Assembly: GCF_009834765.1 (NCBI RefSeq)
Contig: NZ_WVHP01000022.1
Location: 186,001 to 250,000 of the forward strand
Direction: 5' to 3'
DNA from: Saccharibacter sp. EH611
Lineage (GTDB): Bacteria; Pseudomonadota; Alphaproteobacteria; Acetobacterales; Acetobacteraceae
DNA length: 64,000 bases
Shown: positions 36,210 to 46,805 of the stretch, piece after piece
Layout of the letters: each line of letters opens with the position of its first letter
Position numbering within the stretch: position 1 is the first letter of the stretch
Position numbers and translations under genes: made by a program
Notes under the pieces: generated by a model
Told to the model about the DNA's origin: nothing
What the model saw: the letters and a program-made list of their open reading frames with translations, nothing else
The model's database searches: none

Positions 36210-36938
36210 TTACTCACGCACCGTCATAGACAGAGAAGGAGAGATGGAGACAGGGCCAAAGGGATAGGGGGCACCATTTTGGTTAATCCAATCCATAAAA
36301 TCAGCCCGTGCTCCGGGAAAACCCATCATGATCCAACCTTTCATATCACGGTTGCCCCCATAGATCGGGTCGGAGAAGGCCCCTTCTAACGTATTGCTGC
36401 GGAGTTGTTCAAAAAACGTTGGGCCCGGAATGTCTTCTAACGCTAGCGCGCCCGTTTCTAAGTGTGACAGCACCAGCTGTTGTGTGTCTTGAGGAAGCTG
36501 ATGAAAGGGGGCGTGATAATGGCGTAGGCACTGTTGGGTGAGGCTATAGATCCCATTCCGGTAAAGCTGTCGTGGCGTGTAGGGCAGCTGATAACCCAGC
36601 TCTGGCGGCCCAGAGACGAAAGGTGGTTTGCGATACCATAACTCCCCATGGCCGTAAGGGGTCTGCATTTGCTGGTCAATAAAGTGCGCAACGCCCAGCT
36701 CTTGTGCGCCGGGCCCGTTTTCATCATGGGGGAGAATGCATTCGCTGGCACGCTCAATAAAGCGGAATTCGTCAGAGGTGAAAAAACGCGGCAGATCTGG
36801 CGAGCGTGTTGGGGGGGCGGTGCGTGCGGTTGCTGTGTTTCGCCAAAAAGGGGCCGAGGCTAGGGCGGTAGCACCTTTGATGAATTGGCGTCGTGCCAAA
36901 GAGGGCCTTGAGGGGATCGTGGCGTGGTGATGCGTCAT
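36210..36938 (-). CDS. Small subunit of the FAD dehydrogenase (gluconate 2-dehydrogenase subunit 3 family), Tat-exported
   Basis: A 242-residue subunit with a twin-arginine signal (ARRQFIKGATALASAP), needed because the large subunit has none and is thought to be carried across the membrane with it. The body begins FFTSDEFRFIERASECILPHDE and contains YQLPYTPRQLYR, blocks typical of the gluconate 2-dehydrogenase gamma family. ATG 36938 is chosen as it places the arginine pair near residue 16; a longer frame reaches 37031. First gene of a small-large-cytochrome operon, overlapping or abutting the next start. Confidence 0.9.
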   Translation of the reverse strand: MTHHHATIPSRPSLARRQFIKGATALASAPFWRNTATARTAPPTRSPDLPRFFTSDEFRFIERASECILPHDENGPGAQELGVAHFIDQQMQTPYGHGELWYRKPPFVSGPPELGYQLPYTPRQLYRNGIYSLTQQCLRHYHAPFHQLPQDTQQLVLSHLETGALALEDIPGPTFFEQLRSNTLEGAFSDPIYGGNRDMKGWIMMGFPGARADFMDWINQNGAPYPFGPVSISPSLSMTVRE

Positions 36939-37065
36939 GAGAGAACAGCCCGCCCTAGCAAAAATGACAAAAGACACGCCATCATAGGAAAGGAAAGACC
37001 ATATTGGCAACGGGCGCGCCCGTGCTCGCAACGCTCTTTCCTTTCGACACTACACACTACATGTT

Positions 37066-37838
37066 TTAGCGCTGCGGTAGGTGGAGCTCCCCTCCATGAG
37101 AGGTATGAGCCGGCAGGCTTTGTGTTGCTGCCTTGCCCGGTGCAGGAAGAGCGTTATTTGGGCTAGATGGCGGTGTGAGCGTGCTGCCCGAGATAGAGCC
37201 CATTTGTGAGGCGTCGAGGTCTTGGCTTTGGACTTTCGCATTGAGTGGGGTGCCTGTGGCATCGGTCAACCACTCAGAGCAATGTTTGCGAAGCTGATAT
37301 TCTAGCTCAACATTCATATCATCCATCAAAGCCTGATTAAGGGTATATAGGTTGCTCTGATGAGATGTTTTGTTTGAAAAGCTACGGGTTTGATGCACGG
37401 TCGCGACGATTTTCCCATGATGTTGCTGGGCGGGGTCATCCAGTGTGAGCTGCACGGAGAATGTGCCGCTTAGTTGGCGCCAGCCATGTTCTTTCGTGAT
37501 GTCGGCCTTCAGAACGGTAAAGTGCGCATTCCCTGTCACGCCTGTTGTTTTAAGGCGGTCTTGGGCCATACGCTCTAAGTTCGTTACCGGTGAGGTTGGG
37601 CTTTGTGCGGCGATATCGTGCTTATCAAATGTGACGCGATTGCTGATGTCAATTTGCCCAACATTCAGGTGGAAAATTGGCAAATAGCTATAGCTTGGTG
37701 TGGGGAATGTTTCTTCTGGTTGGTCGCCACTGCATCCGGTAACAGCCAAGGAAAGACTAAGGCCGGCGGCGCACAGTGCTGTTGTGCTGAACGTTTTGAT
37801 GGATTGAGCAAAACGGGGAGAAAGGAGGTGAAAGCGTT

Positions 37839-37842
<4 letters not shown>
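37066..37842 (-). CDS. Uncharacterised lipoprotein downstream of hslO
   Basis: A 258-residue predicted lipoprotein: basic start, hydrophobic stretch and a cysteine in AVTGCSGDQ as probable acylation site. The middle alternates polar and hydrophobic residues like a beta-rich domain (INFHLNVGQIDISNRVTF area, TFSVQLTLDD, GKIVATVHQT); the C-terminal 55 residues are Ser/Pro-rich and likely disordered. I do not recognise a family. The start overlaps the stop of the Glu-Pro repeat protein as ATGA, so it is the last gene of a coupled hslO cluster. Confidence 0.7.
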
Positions 37843-39001
<1,159 letters not shown>

Positions 39002-39005
<4 letters not shown>

Positions 39006-39958
39006 GTGTGGTGATCTTCCTTGGGGAGGTCATCACGGTTAAAGTCGAAACGGGTATTACAAAAACCACAATTCATTGAGATCACGCCATTTTGGGCCAT
39101 CTCATCAAGTTCGTCATCACTAAAGCGCGTGAGGAAGCTGCGCATACGCTCTTTATCGCAGCGGCACCCAAAGGAAAGCGGGCGTGACGCCGCGCACTGC
39201 ACACTCAGTGTGCCAAACAGGCGATTGATGAGCGTGACGGCGGAGAGCTCAGGGTTGAACAGCTCGTCCGCATTGAGCGTGTCTGCGAACGTGCAGGCCG
39301 TGTCCCACACATCTTCTTCGTCGGCTGTGGCTTGCGCGGCGATATTGTCGTTATGAGCGTCGCTGCTTTCTCCAGCGAGACGCTCTAAGACGAGGGCACC
39401 AGCCTGCCAGCCTTGGTCGCTTGGTCGTGCGAAGAGATGGATGGAGCATGGATGCTGCTCACTATCGGTGAAATAGCGCGTTGCCATGTCCGCTAGGGTC
39501 TTGCCTTCAAGGCTAGTAATGCCCTGATGGCGTTCTGTGTTAGGGCCTTGGTCGATGGTGAAGGCAAAGTAGCCGTCGCCAAAAAGGCCTTTCGCGGTAT
39601 CGGGTAAGGGGCCGGTATGTTTCTCACTCATTTGCGCCATAAAGCGCAATTCGCCTTTGTCAGTACAATCGACAAGGAAGAGGGAAATCGGCCCATCCCC
39701 CTTAATTTGGAGTGATAAAGTGCCACTGAACTTCAAGGCCGTGGCCATCGCAGCGACCAGAGCTAAACCTTCCCCGCCAAGTGCTTTAACCGCATCTGGC
39801 AGCGTATCATGACGGGAGAGAATGTCCTGTGCGAGCGGGCCGAGGCGAATGAGACGACCACGCACAGGCGCACGGTCAAGATAGAAAGGCTGCACAGCGT
39901 GAGCGACGGTTAGGCCGGTGCTTGGGGAGGCATGTTTAGGGGAAGAAGCGTCAGTCAT
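39002..39958 (-). CDS. hslO: Redox-regulated chaperone Hsp33
   Basis: A 318-residue Hsp33, activated by oxidation to hold unfolded proteins during oxidative stress. The C-terminal zinc/disulfide switch reads CRCDKERM ... CGFC, a C-x-C plus C-x2-C arrangement as in the family, though the first pair is preceded by SFGCRC. The N-terminal domain includes GDGPISLFLVDCTDKGELR. Start at ATG 39958 (MTDASSPKHA) is one choice; ATG 39970 in frame is equally near, and further upstream ATG 40009 lies within a hairpin. Placed after argD-argF, a conserved order in alphaproteobacteria; its stop overlaps the start of the next gene. Confidence 0.95.
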
Positions 39959-39995
39959 CACAAAGGTCATTTCTGTCTGGGTGAGGGCGACGATA

Positions 39996-40021
39996 CTCTG
40001 CCTCCTCATGAGAAGGCAGAG
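39996..40021. other. Hairpin between argF and hslO
   Basis: CTCTGCCT (39996-40003) pairs with AGGCAGAG (40014-40021). There is no T-run, so it could be an attenuator or RNA-processing site in an argDF-hslO transcript; it also argues against a start codon at 40009. Confidence 0.4.
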
Positions 40022-40071
40022 TGCTGCGTCGTAAATATTCCCCTTATAGAGGGAGGGGAAGGGCGCCGGAC

Positions 40072-41025
40072 TTAGAAAATTTCGTCATACCCGAAGCACC
40101 AGAGCAGCAAGCCTTTTTGGCTGTGCAGGCGATTCTCTGCTTCGTCAAAGACAACAGAGGCGTCACTCTCAAAGACACCTTCAGTGACTTCTTCGCCAAC
40201 ATGAGCGGGGAGGCAGTGCATGAAGAGGGCATCAGAGGCGGCATTTTCCATCAGCTCTTCAGTGATCTGATACGGACGGAAAGCGCGCTGACGCTCTTCA
40301 GCATCGTCATCGCCCATGCTGACCCATGTATCCGTGATGACGGCATCAGCGCCTTCAGCAGCTTCATGAGGATCACGCGTGGTGATGATATTGGCCCCAT
40401 TGCTGCGTGCCCAGACGATAGCTTCCTCAGAAGGATCAAATTCATCGGGTGTTGCAAGGCGCAGGTTAAACCCTAACAGGGCGGAGGCCTCAATCAGTGA
40501 GGTTGCAACATTATTGCCATCACCGACCCACGCTAAGGTACGGCCTTCAATAGGCCCGCGATGCTCCTCAAACGTCATCACATCAGCGAGGATCTGGATC
40601 GGGTGAGAGACCGGGGTAAGCCCATTAATGACGGGAACGCTGCCCCAACGGGCAAGCTCACGCAGAGCCTCATCCTCCCCAGTGCGGAGCACGATGACAT
40701 CTAAAAAGCGCGAGAGGACACGGGCCGTATCGGCAATGCTTTCTCCACGGCCCAGCTGCATGTCAGAAGGGGAAAGAACGCTCACATTCCCGCCCAGCTG
40801 CTTCATGCCGACTTCAAAAGACACACGTGTGCGCGTGGAGGGTCGGGCCATCATGAGGCCTAGGGCCCGACCAGAAAGGGGGCTGTCAGGATGAAGAGGG
40901 AAGCGGCGTCCATCTTGTTTGGCTTTGACCCGTGAAGCCATGTTGAGAATGGCGCGAATTTCGTCGCCTGTAAGGTCTTTAATGTCAAGAAAATGACGGG
41001 GGGTGGAAGAGTGGGGCGCGGTCAC
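40072..41025 (-). CDS. argF: Ornithine carbamoyltransferase
   Basis: A 317-residue enzyme joining ornithine and carbamoyl phosphate to form citrulline in arginine synthesis. The carbamoyl-phosphate motif appears as RPSTRTRVSFEVG (STRT box), the ornithine site as HCLPAHVGEEVT (HCLP), and GDGNNVATSLIEA is the usual central block. The start overlaps the argD stop as ATGA, giving translational coupling. Length is standard. Confidence 0.96.
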   Translation of the reverse strand: MTAPHSSTPRHFLDIKDLTGDEIRAILNMASRVKAKQDGRRFPLHPDSPLSGRALGLMMARPSTRTRVSFEVGMKQLGGNVSVLSPSDMQLGRGESIADTARVLSRFLDVIVLRTGEDEALRELARWGSVPVINGLTPVSHPIQILADVMTFEEHRGPIEGRTLAWVGDGNNVATSLIEASALLGFNLRLATPDEFDPSEEAIVWARSNGANIITTRDPHEAAEGADAVITDTWVSMGDDDAEERQRAFRPYQITEELMENAASDALFMHCLPAHVGEEVTEGVFESDASVVFDEAENRLHSQKGLLLWCFGYDEIF

Positions 41026-42212
41026 GCGTTCTTCTCCTGATTGTTGGTAAGGGCGTGGGCAGCACGTTGTAAGCGCGTGCAGGCCTCTTGGCAGTCCTCT
41101 TCTGTAGCGATCAAGGGTGGCATGAGACGCATCACATTATCACCTGCTGCAACGGCAAGGAGACCCTCACCAAGGGCTGCACTAACAAGGGAACCGACGG
41201 GGACACGACAATGTAGGCCACGCATAAGCCCAGCACCGCGCACCTCGTCGAAAATTTCGGGCATGTCAGCAACCAAAGCATCAAGCATGGTGCCAAAGGC
41301 GTGCCCAACGCGAGCAATTTGTTCCAACATACCGGGTGCAAGGAGCACATCGGTAACGGCAAGCCCAGCCGCACAGGCCAGTGGATTCCCACCATAGGTG
41401 GTGCCGTGCGTTCCGGGCGTGAGATGTTTGGCCAGTTCTTCACGGGCGAGAACCGCGCCAAGAGGGAAGCCGCCACCAATGCCTTTTGCTGCTGAGATAA
41501 CATCAGGGGCAATCCCAGCATGTTCATGAGCAAAAAGTGTCCCAGTACGACCCATTCCAGACTGAACCTCATCAATTCCAAGGTAAAGCCCATATTCGTC
41601 GCAGAGGGCTCGCAACCCTTGCAGGAACTCTGGAGTGGCTGGACGGATCCCGCTCTCTCCTTGGATAGGCTCGACAAGAATACCAGCTGTTTGGGGGGTG
41701 ATGGCTGCTTTAACGGCGTCAAGATCGTTAAACGGCACATGGTCAAACCCCTCCACCGTCGGGCCGAATCCCTCAAGATAGGCAGGGTTCCCTGTAGCGG
41801 AGATCATTGCCAAGGTGCGTCCGTGGAAGGCATGCTCAAAGCATATGATCCGGTTCCGTTCGGGATGGCCGTTTTGATACTGAGCACGGCGGATCAGTTT
41901 AACGAGCCCCTCATTGGCCTCTGCACCAGAATTGCAGAAAAGGACTGAATCTGCGGCAGAATGTGCAACGAGTCGGTCGGCAAGGGCTTGCGCTTGAGGC
42001 ACGTGATAAAGGTTAGAGACATGCATGACCTGTCCGGCCTGCTCGGTAATGGCTTTCACGAGCTGGGGGTGTGAATGTCCCAGGGAGGTTACAGCAATAC
42101 CAGCCCCGAAATCGAGATAGCGTCGTCCATCCGTTCCCGTAAGCCAGAGGCCTTCCCCATGCTCGAAAGCAAGGTCGAAGCGTTTATAGTTTGGCATAAC
42201 GGTGGGGATCAT
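41022..42212 (-). CDS. argD: Acetylornithine aminotransferase
   Basis: A 396-residue PLP-dependent class III aminotransferase converting N-acetylglutamate semialdehyde to N-acetylornithine. Family blocks are FCNSGAEANEGLVKLIRR, CFEHAFHGRT, VEPIQGESGI and the PLP lysine in SAAKGIGGGFP; GTHGTTYGGNPLACAA follows. First gene of argD-argF, transcribed toward hslO. Some ArgD also act on succinyldiaminopimelate; the sequence does not exclude it. Confidence 0.96.
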   Translation of the reverse strand: MIPTVMPNYKRFDLAFEHGEGLWLTGTDGRRYLDFGAGIAVTSLGHSHPQLVKAITEQAGQVMHVSNLYHVPQAQALADRLVAHSAADSVLFCNSGAEANEGLVKLIRRAQYQNGHPERNRIICFEHAFHGRTLAMISATGNPAYLEGFGPTVEGFDHVPFNDLDAVKAAITPQTAGILVEPIQGESGIRPATPEFLQGLRALCDEYGLYLGIDEVQSGMGRTGTLFAHEHAGIAPDVISAAKGIGGGFPLGAVLAREELAKHLTPGTHGTTYGGNPLACAAGLAVTDVLLAPGMLEQIARVGHAFGTMLDALVADMPEIFDEVRGAGLMRGLHCRVPVGSLVSAALGEGLLAVAAGDNVMRLMPPLIATEEDCQEACTRLQRAAHALTNNQEKNA

Positions 42213-42397
42213 GAGTGTGCGATCCTATCAGGGTGAAACAGACAATAACGAACGGGGAAGGCATCACTTCCTTCGATGGTTTTCCCAAAGCAGAAAGCCC
42301 CACTCCCCTTGGTGAAAAGAAAGAGCAGGGTGCAAACCCACCCCAACATAGTGCTCAAGGAGAGAGAAGACGTCAAACTTAACCTTAACATAAAGGG

Positions 42398-43996
42398 TTA
42401 AACGTCTCCAGATGGACGAGGAGAAAGACGCTCATAAACGAGGTTTCGTGCCAGCCAGCACCCAACGCGCACCTGCCGTACAGACCCTTGAGTGCGTTCA
42501 ATGTTAAGCGTCCAATCACCGGGGGCGGTGTGGTCGAGGGCGCGTGGGCAGGGGAAGGTCCACAGATCTTCGCCAATTTCAGTGAGGCGCTCCATCCGCC
42601 CTTCCCCTAACAGGCCGCTGAACCCTCCATAGAGCAGTCCTCCCTGTTCGGTAATGGTGAGTTCAGAATTATCCAGCTCGCCACAACGATATTGTCCGAC
42701 GATTTTATGGCGTTCTGGGGTGGGAGCTGTGCTGTGAGGTGTGAGCAGGCAATGCCGGTTTTCGGCAGGGCGTGTCATGACGATTCCCTCAGCTGTGCGT
42801 TCAAGCTGCACGCCTCCATTCCCGGCATTTGTTGCGGTAAGGAGGGGGATTTCCTCGGGCACCATGAGGTAACGCAGACGAAGGGTCGAGGCGTTTGCGT
42901 TTTCAATACGTGCCGAGAGCCCTGTTTCTTCATCCAGCCATACTCCGTTAAAGTCATGGGCGATGGCTGGTGCTGTATTGGACGGGGTGGAGCGTGGTGC
43001 CGTTAGGCCGAGAGCGTGATGGAAGAGGTCGCTCGCGGCGGCTTGGGCGGCGGACATATGGTTAAACAGCACGACAACAGAAAGGCGTTTTTCTGGGCAA
43101 TAGAGGCGATGGGAGCGCCAGCCGCGCAGTGCACCACCATGCCCCGTGACTTCGTATCCAGCCAAGCGGCTGTGTTGGAGGCCGAAGCCGTAAGAGGTCG
43201 GTGTGCCATCGCGGAAAGTGACGGGGGCGCTGAGACGTTGATAGAGGCTGTTGGGGTCATTGCGTGTGGCATCAATAGAGCGTTCCCACGCGATCATATC
43301 ATCAAGTGATGCGGCCATGCCGGCGTCCCCTGTCCAGTAGATACGATTTACGGCGGGGCGGAAGCCGCTTTCTGTCGTCCCTTCATAACCGGTCGTGCCA
43401 TCAGGCAGAGCGCGGGTTTCGGGGGCGAGAAGGGCGGTGTGCATACGTGCGGGGGTGAAGATATGGTGCTTGAGGAGTGCTGCAAAGCTTTCGCCACTTT
43501 CTGCTTCCATCGCATTGGAAAGGAGGCGGAAATTCTGATTAACGTAAGAATAAGATGTGCCGGGTTCAAACTGAAGCGAGCGTGTGCCTGCCATCACACG
43601 GCGTGCATCGCCTTCGTTAAACTGGCCTTCAATAGCGGCTCCATGGAGCATCGCAACAGCCCAATAGTCCCGTAGGCCGGACTGATTATGGGCGAGGTGA
43701 TGGATGGTCGGGTGCTGTGTTGCTAAATGAGGGAGCGCTTGCCGTACGAAGGGGGCGAGCTTTTCTGGGTCGCGATAACGATCCAACATCACAGCGCAGG
43801 TAAATTGTTTTGTGATAGAACAGATGCGGAAAAGAGAAGACGGCGTGAAGGGTATTCGGCGTTCAAGAGAGGCATAGCCCCAACTATGGCGCGCGATGAT
43901 TTCTCCTTCACGAAGGATAGCAACAGCACCGCCGGGCCCGGGGTAGCGTTGGGCAATCTCTAAGAGGGCGGTATGAAGAGTGTCTGAAGAGGACAT
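42398..43996 (-). CDS. Serine hydrolase of the D-aminopeptidase (DAP/beta-lactamase) family
   Basis: A 532-residue penicillin-recognising-type hydrolase. The SxxK pair is at S60-K63 (CSITKQ), close to Ser62/Lys65 of the Ochrobactrum anthropi D-aminopeptidase as I recall; YSYVNQN provides the Tyr-x-Asn and GHGGALRGWRSH the third motif. Two beta-barrel domains follow the catalytic domain, as in DAP. Such enzymes remove N-terminal D-residues; no signal peptide is seen, so it is probably cytoplasmic. ATG 43996 is chosen: a longer open frame reaches 44359 but runs antisense through recX. Divergent from recX. Confidence 0.85.
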   Translation of the reverse strand: MSSSDTLHTALLEIAQRYPGPGGAVAILREGEIIARHSWGYASLERRIPFTPSSLFRICSITKQFTCAVMLDRYRDPEKLAPFVRQALPHLATQHPTIHHLAHNQSGLRDYWAVAMLHGAAIEGQFNEGDARRVMAGTRSLQFEPGTSYSYVNQNFRLLSNAMEAESGESFAALLKHHIFTPARMHTALLAPETRALPDGTTGYEGTTESGFRPAVNRIYWTGDAGMAASLDDMIAWERSIDATRNDPNSLYQRLSAPVTFRDGTPTSYGFGLQHSRLAGYEVTGHGGALRGWRSHRLYCPEKRLSVVVLFNHMSAAQAAASDLFHHALGLTAPRSTPSNTAPAIAHDFNGVWLDEETGLSARIENANASTLRLRYLMVPEEIPLLTATNAGNGGVQLERTAEGIVMTRPAENRHCLLTPHSTAPTPERHKIVGQYRCGELDNSELTITEQGGLLYGGFSGLLGEGRMERLTEIGEDLWTFPCPRALDHTAPGDWTLNIERTQGSVRQVRVGCWLARNLVYERLSPRPSGDV

Positions 43997-44061
43997 GGGT
44001 AAAAGCCGTCTCTGAAAAAAGGATATGTAAGGAACTAGTAGGGACGAGTATAGGAGATACA

Positions 44062-44667
44062 ATGTCAGAAATCCCCCCCGCTCCGACACAAACGCAGCTT
44101 CGTGAGGCTGCTTTGGCTCATTTGGCGCGTTTCGCCACCACCCGGCAGGGATTACGGTTGGTTTTGCAGCGGCGTATTCGTCGTTGGGCAGGCAGGGCTG
44201 TGCGAGCTGGGCTGGAAGAGGAGCAGGCTGTTGCGCATGAGCAGCAGTGCCAGCCGTGGATTGATGAGATTGTGGCTTCCATGGAAGGGCTGGGAGCTGT
44301 TGATGATGCGGGTTATGCGCGAGCGCGAGCGCGGAGCATGACGCGCACAGGGCGTTCACGCCGGGCAGTCAAAGCGCATTTACGCACCAAGGGGGTGGAG
44401 GAAGACACGTTGGATCAGGCGATAGATGAGAGCTTGGGGGAGCGCTCAGACGAATCTGGACGAGAGGCGGAGCTTGGAGCCGCGCTTGTTTTGGCGCGTA
44501 AACGTCGCGTTGGCCCTTTTGCCCGTCCTGATCGACCAGAGAAGGAGCGTCATAAGGTTTTGGCGATTTTTGCTCGAAATGGTTTTTCGCAGGATGTCGC
44601 ACAGTCTGCCTTGGCGATGGAGCTGGAGGAGGCTGAGGAGAGGATCTTCGCTTTTCGCTCTTTGTGA
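44062..44667 (+). CDS. recX: RecX-like regulatory protein
   Basis: A 201-residue helical protein of the RecX family, which modulates RecA filaments. The three-helix repeat pattern is seen around GLGAVDDAGYARARARSMTRTGRSRRAVKAHLRTKGVE (residues ~77-113) and the C-terminal FARNGFSQDVAQSAL. recA is not in the window, as in many alphaproteobacteria. Divergent from the D-aminopeptidase gene with 65 bases between start codons. Confidence 0.82.
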   Translation: MSEIPPAPTQTQLREAALAHLARFATTRQGLRLVLQRRIRRWAGRAVRAGLEEEQAVAHEQQCQPWIDEIVASMEGLGAVDDAGYARARARSMTRTGRSRRAVKAHLRTKGVEEDTLDQAIDESLGERSDESGREAELGAALVLARKRRVGPFARPDRPEKERHKVLAIFARNGFSQDVAQSALAMELEEAEERIFAFRSL

Positions 44668-44970
44668 ACCAATAGTGGCGTTATACCGCGCTTATTCTCT
44701 GCCTTCGCTTAAAGAGGCTTTGGAGAGCGGTTGAGGTGTATGACGGTCGTTGAGAGGTGGCAAAACCGTTAAGAGTTGAGTGGAAGGTGCTTTGTCTTGT
44801 GGGCTTTTGTGGACAGATATAGAGATGTCATGAATTTTCACAATGATGACGTGCTTTCTAGCGTCTGTCTTTTTGTTTAGCTGTTTCGTGCTATTCCATC
44901 CACAAGAGTGACTCCAGAAGGTTGCGTGGCAACCCAGATACTGATCATGATGACCCTTCGTCCCTCAGTT
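44668..44970. other. Non-coding spacer after recX
   Basis: About 300 bases without a convincing gene; no tRNA, strong hairpin or terminator with T-run recognised. It ends in the promoter region of the CHAP-domain lipoprotein. The upstream frame of that gene is open to about 44908, but nothing there supports an earlier start. Confidence 0.5.
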
Positions 44971-45414
44971 ATGATGAAGCATTTTTCTTACGTATTTTTG
45001 CTTGTCCTTTTAGGCTGTGCTGGGTGCAGCGGGTATCATGGCTCTGTGCAATGTGCGCCTTATGCGCGTCGTCTTACAGGAGTGAAATTGCACGGCCCGG
45101 CGGCGGGTTGGTGGTGGCAAGCGCGCGGGCATTATGCGCGGGTTCATCGCCCGGCCCAAGGCGCGGTGTTGGTGTTTCGTGCAACGTCACGCGTGCCAGA
45201 TGGGCATGTGGCGGTTGTGAGACGCGTGCTGACAGAGCGACGTATCACCGTCGATCAGGCCAATTGGGTGCCGGGCGAGATTGAGCATAATGTGCTGGTT
45301 GAGGATGTTTCCCCAAAAGCAAACTGGTCGCGCGTGCGGGTGTGGTGGTCGCCAACAGGGCATTGGGGAACACGCTTTTACCCAACCTATGGTTTTCTCC
45401 TGACGTCACGGTAG
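44971..45414 (+). CDS. CHAP-domain lipoprotein (probable peptidoglycan amidase/endopeptidase)
   Basis: A 147-residue exported protein. A hydrophobic leader ends at a lipobox-like LLGCAGC, then QCAPYARRLTGVKLHG supplies the catalytic Cys of a CHAP (NlpC/P60-like) domain; the histidine lies in DGHVAVV, and VDQANW and SRVRVWW are further CHAP blocks. The family cuts peptide bonds in peptidoglycan. ATG 44971 is preferred because it places the hydrophobic leader directly at the N-terminus; ATGs at 44947 and 44974 are in frame. No Shine-Dalgarno is evident for any. It lies in front of tatA on the same strand. Confidence 0.78.
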   Translation: MMKHFSYVFLLVLLGCAGCSGYHGSVQCAPYARRLTGVKLHGPAAGWWWQARGHYARVHRPAQGAVLVFRATSRVPDGHVAVVRRVLTERRITVDQANWVPGEIEHNVLVEDVSPKANWSRVRVWWSPTGHWGTRFYPTYGFLLTSR

Positions 45415-45501
45415 AGCAGTTCTGTGCAGAGAAGGGGTTGCACAATTGGCCAACCCTTGCCACATGCTGGAGGAGCTTTTGGCTTTTCGGAGTATGACCC
45501 T

Positions 45502-45765
45502 ATGGGCAGCATGAGTATTACGCACTGGGTAATTTTTGGCATTGTCGTTTTAGTCTTGTTTGGCGGCGGTGGTAAAATCAGCGGCCTCATGGGGGATTTT
45601 GCGAAGGGCATTAAGTCCTTCAAGAAGGGTATGGCTGAAGAAGATCCGCCGTCATCCGAGCAAAAACCCGATGAACGTCTCACTCCTCCGAAGAAGGACG
45701 GTCAGGCAGCACCACAGCGTGATGCACGTATGGCTGAAGAAGAATCGGCGCATTCTCCACGATAA
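45502..45765 (+). CDS. tatA: Twin-arginine translocase subunit TatA/E
   Basis: An 87-residue protein with one N-terminal membrane helix (residues ~6-20), the hinge [25 protein letters not shown] typical of TatA, then an acidic/proline-rich tail. It forms the pore of the twin-arginine pathway, which would export the Tat-signalled dehydrogenase small subunit at 36.2-36.9 kb. ATG 45502 has GGAG nine bases upstream. tatB and tatC are not adjacent here; downstream is ribF. Confidence 0.9.
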   Translation: MGSMSITHWVIFGIVVLVLFGGGGKISGLMGDFAKGIKSFKKGMAEEDPPSSEQKPDERLTPPKKDGQAAPQRDARMAEEESAHSPR

Positions 45766-45794
45766 GTGGGAGAGCGGAGCGGTATTAGACGTTT

Positions 45795-46730
45795 ATGACA
45801 CTCTATACAGATTGGCGCACACTCCCTCAGGCTGTGCGAGGGAACGCCGTTGCGTTGGGGAATTTTGACGGTGTGCATCGTGGACATGTGCATTTGTTAG
45901 AAAGCCTCAAGATGGCGCGCCCTGATTGCCCACCAGCCGTGGTGACGTTTGAACCGCATCCGCGTGCGTTTTTTCGTCCTCAAGACCCGCCGTTCCGCCT
46001 CATGCGTGCGGATATGCGCGCTCAGGCTTTGAGTGAGCAGGGCGTGGATCATGTCGTGCAGATCCCTTTTGATTCGACTTTTTCTCACAGTGGGCCACGC
46101 GACTTTGTGCGTGACGTGTTGATCGGTGGTCTCGATGTTGCGCATGTAGCGTGCGGGGCTGACTTCGCGTTTGGTCACCGTCGCACGGGTGATGTTGTGC
46201 TTCTCGAAACCTTGTTGCGCCAGCATGGTGTTGGGGTGAGCATTGTTCCACAGCTTTCCGATGTGTCAGGCCCTATTTCCTCCAGCCGTATCCGTCGTCT
46301 CATTCAAGAAGGCTATCCTGAGCGAGCCGCTGAGCTGCTAGGGCGCACGTGGAGTATCACGGGGGAGGTTGTGCAGGGAGACCAGCGTGGGCGATTGTTG
46401 GGATTCCCGACGGCGAATATTGCGCTTGGAGATTATATTGAGCCTGCTCGTGGGGTTTATGCGGTGCAGGTTCGCTTGCCGGATGGGCGCGACGTGCCGG
46501 GTGTGGCCAATGTTGGGCGGCGTCCCACCATTAATGATGGCAAAGAAAGCCGTTTAGAAGCGCATCTTTTTGATTTTGATGAAGACCTTTATGGTCAGAC
46601 ACTGAGCGTAGCCCTCGTGGCATTGTTGCGTGAAGAGAAGCGCTTTAAGGGTTTGGACGAACTGAAAGCGCAAATTGCTTGCGATGCACGGCAAGCTCGT
46701 GCGTGTTTAGAGCGTCATTCTACCTGCTAG
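45795..46730 (+). CDS. ribF: Bifunctional riboflavin kinase/FAD synthetase
   Basis: A 311-residue enzyme making FMN and FAD from riboflavin. The N-terminal adenylyltransferase domain has GNFDGVHRGH (residues ~17-26) and SSSRIRRLI; the C-terminal flavokinase has GRLLGFPTANI and GVANVGRRPTINDG. Between tatA and ileS; the ribF-ileS-lspA order is common in proteobacteria. A terminator follows. Confidence 0.95.
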   Translation: MTLYTDWRTLPQAVRGNAVALGNFDGVHRGHVHLLESLKMARPDCPPAVVTFEPHPRAFFRPQDPPFRLMRADMRAQALSEQGVDHVVQIPFDSTFSHSGPRDFVRDVLIGGLDVAHVACGADFAFGHRRTGDVVLLETLLRQHGVGVSIVPQLSDVSGPISSSRIRRLIQEGYPERAAELLGRTWSITGEVVQGDQRGRLLGFPTANIALGDYIEPARGVYAVQVRLPDGRDVPGVANVGRRPTINDGKESRLEAHLFDFDEDLYGQTLSVALVALLREEKRFKGLDELKAQIACDARQARACLERHSTC

Positions 46731-46777
46731 GTCTTGACCGGAGAGGGTCCGTCTCCCCATATGGTCAGACCTTTTTT
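46729..46777 (+). terminator. Terminator between ribF and ileS
   Basis: AGGTCTTGACC near the ribF stop pairs with GGTCAGACCT (one bulge), enclosing an inner GGAGA/TCTCC stem, and is followed by six T's. Part of the stem overlaps the ribF stop codon. Confidence 0.75.
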
Positions 46778-46805
46778 GTTTTCTTAAAACCGGCGCGCTT
46801 ATTTC

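Noticed and set aside
43997-44359. N-terminal extension of the D-aminopeptidase-like protein
   Set aside because: The extension runs antisense through recX and shows no conserved sequence; the SxxK spacing fits a start at 43996.
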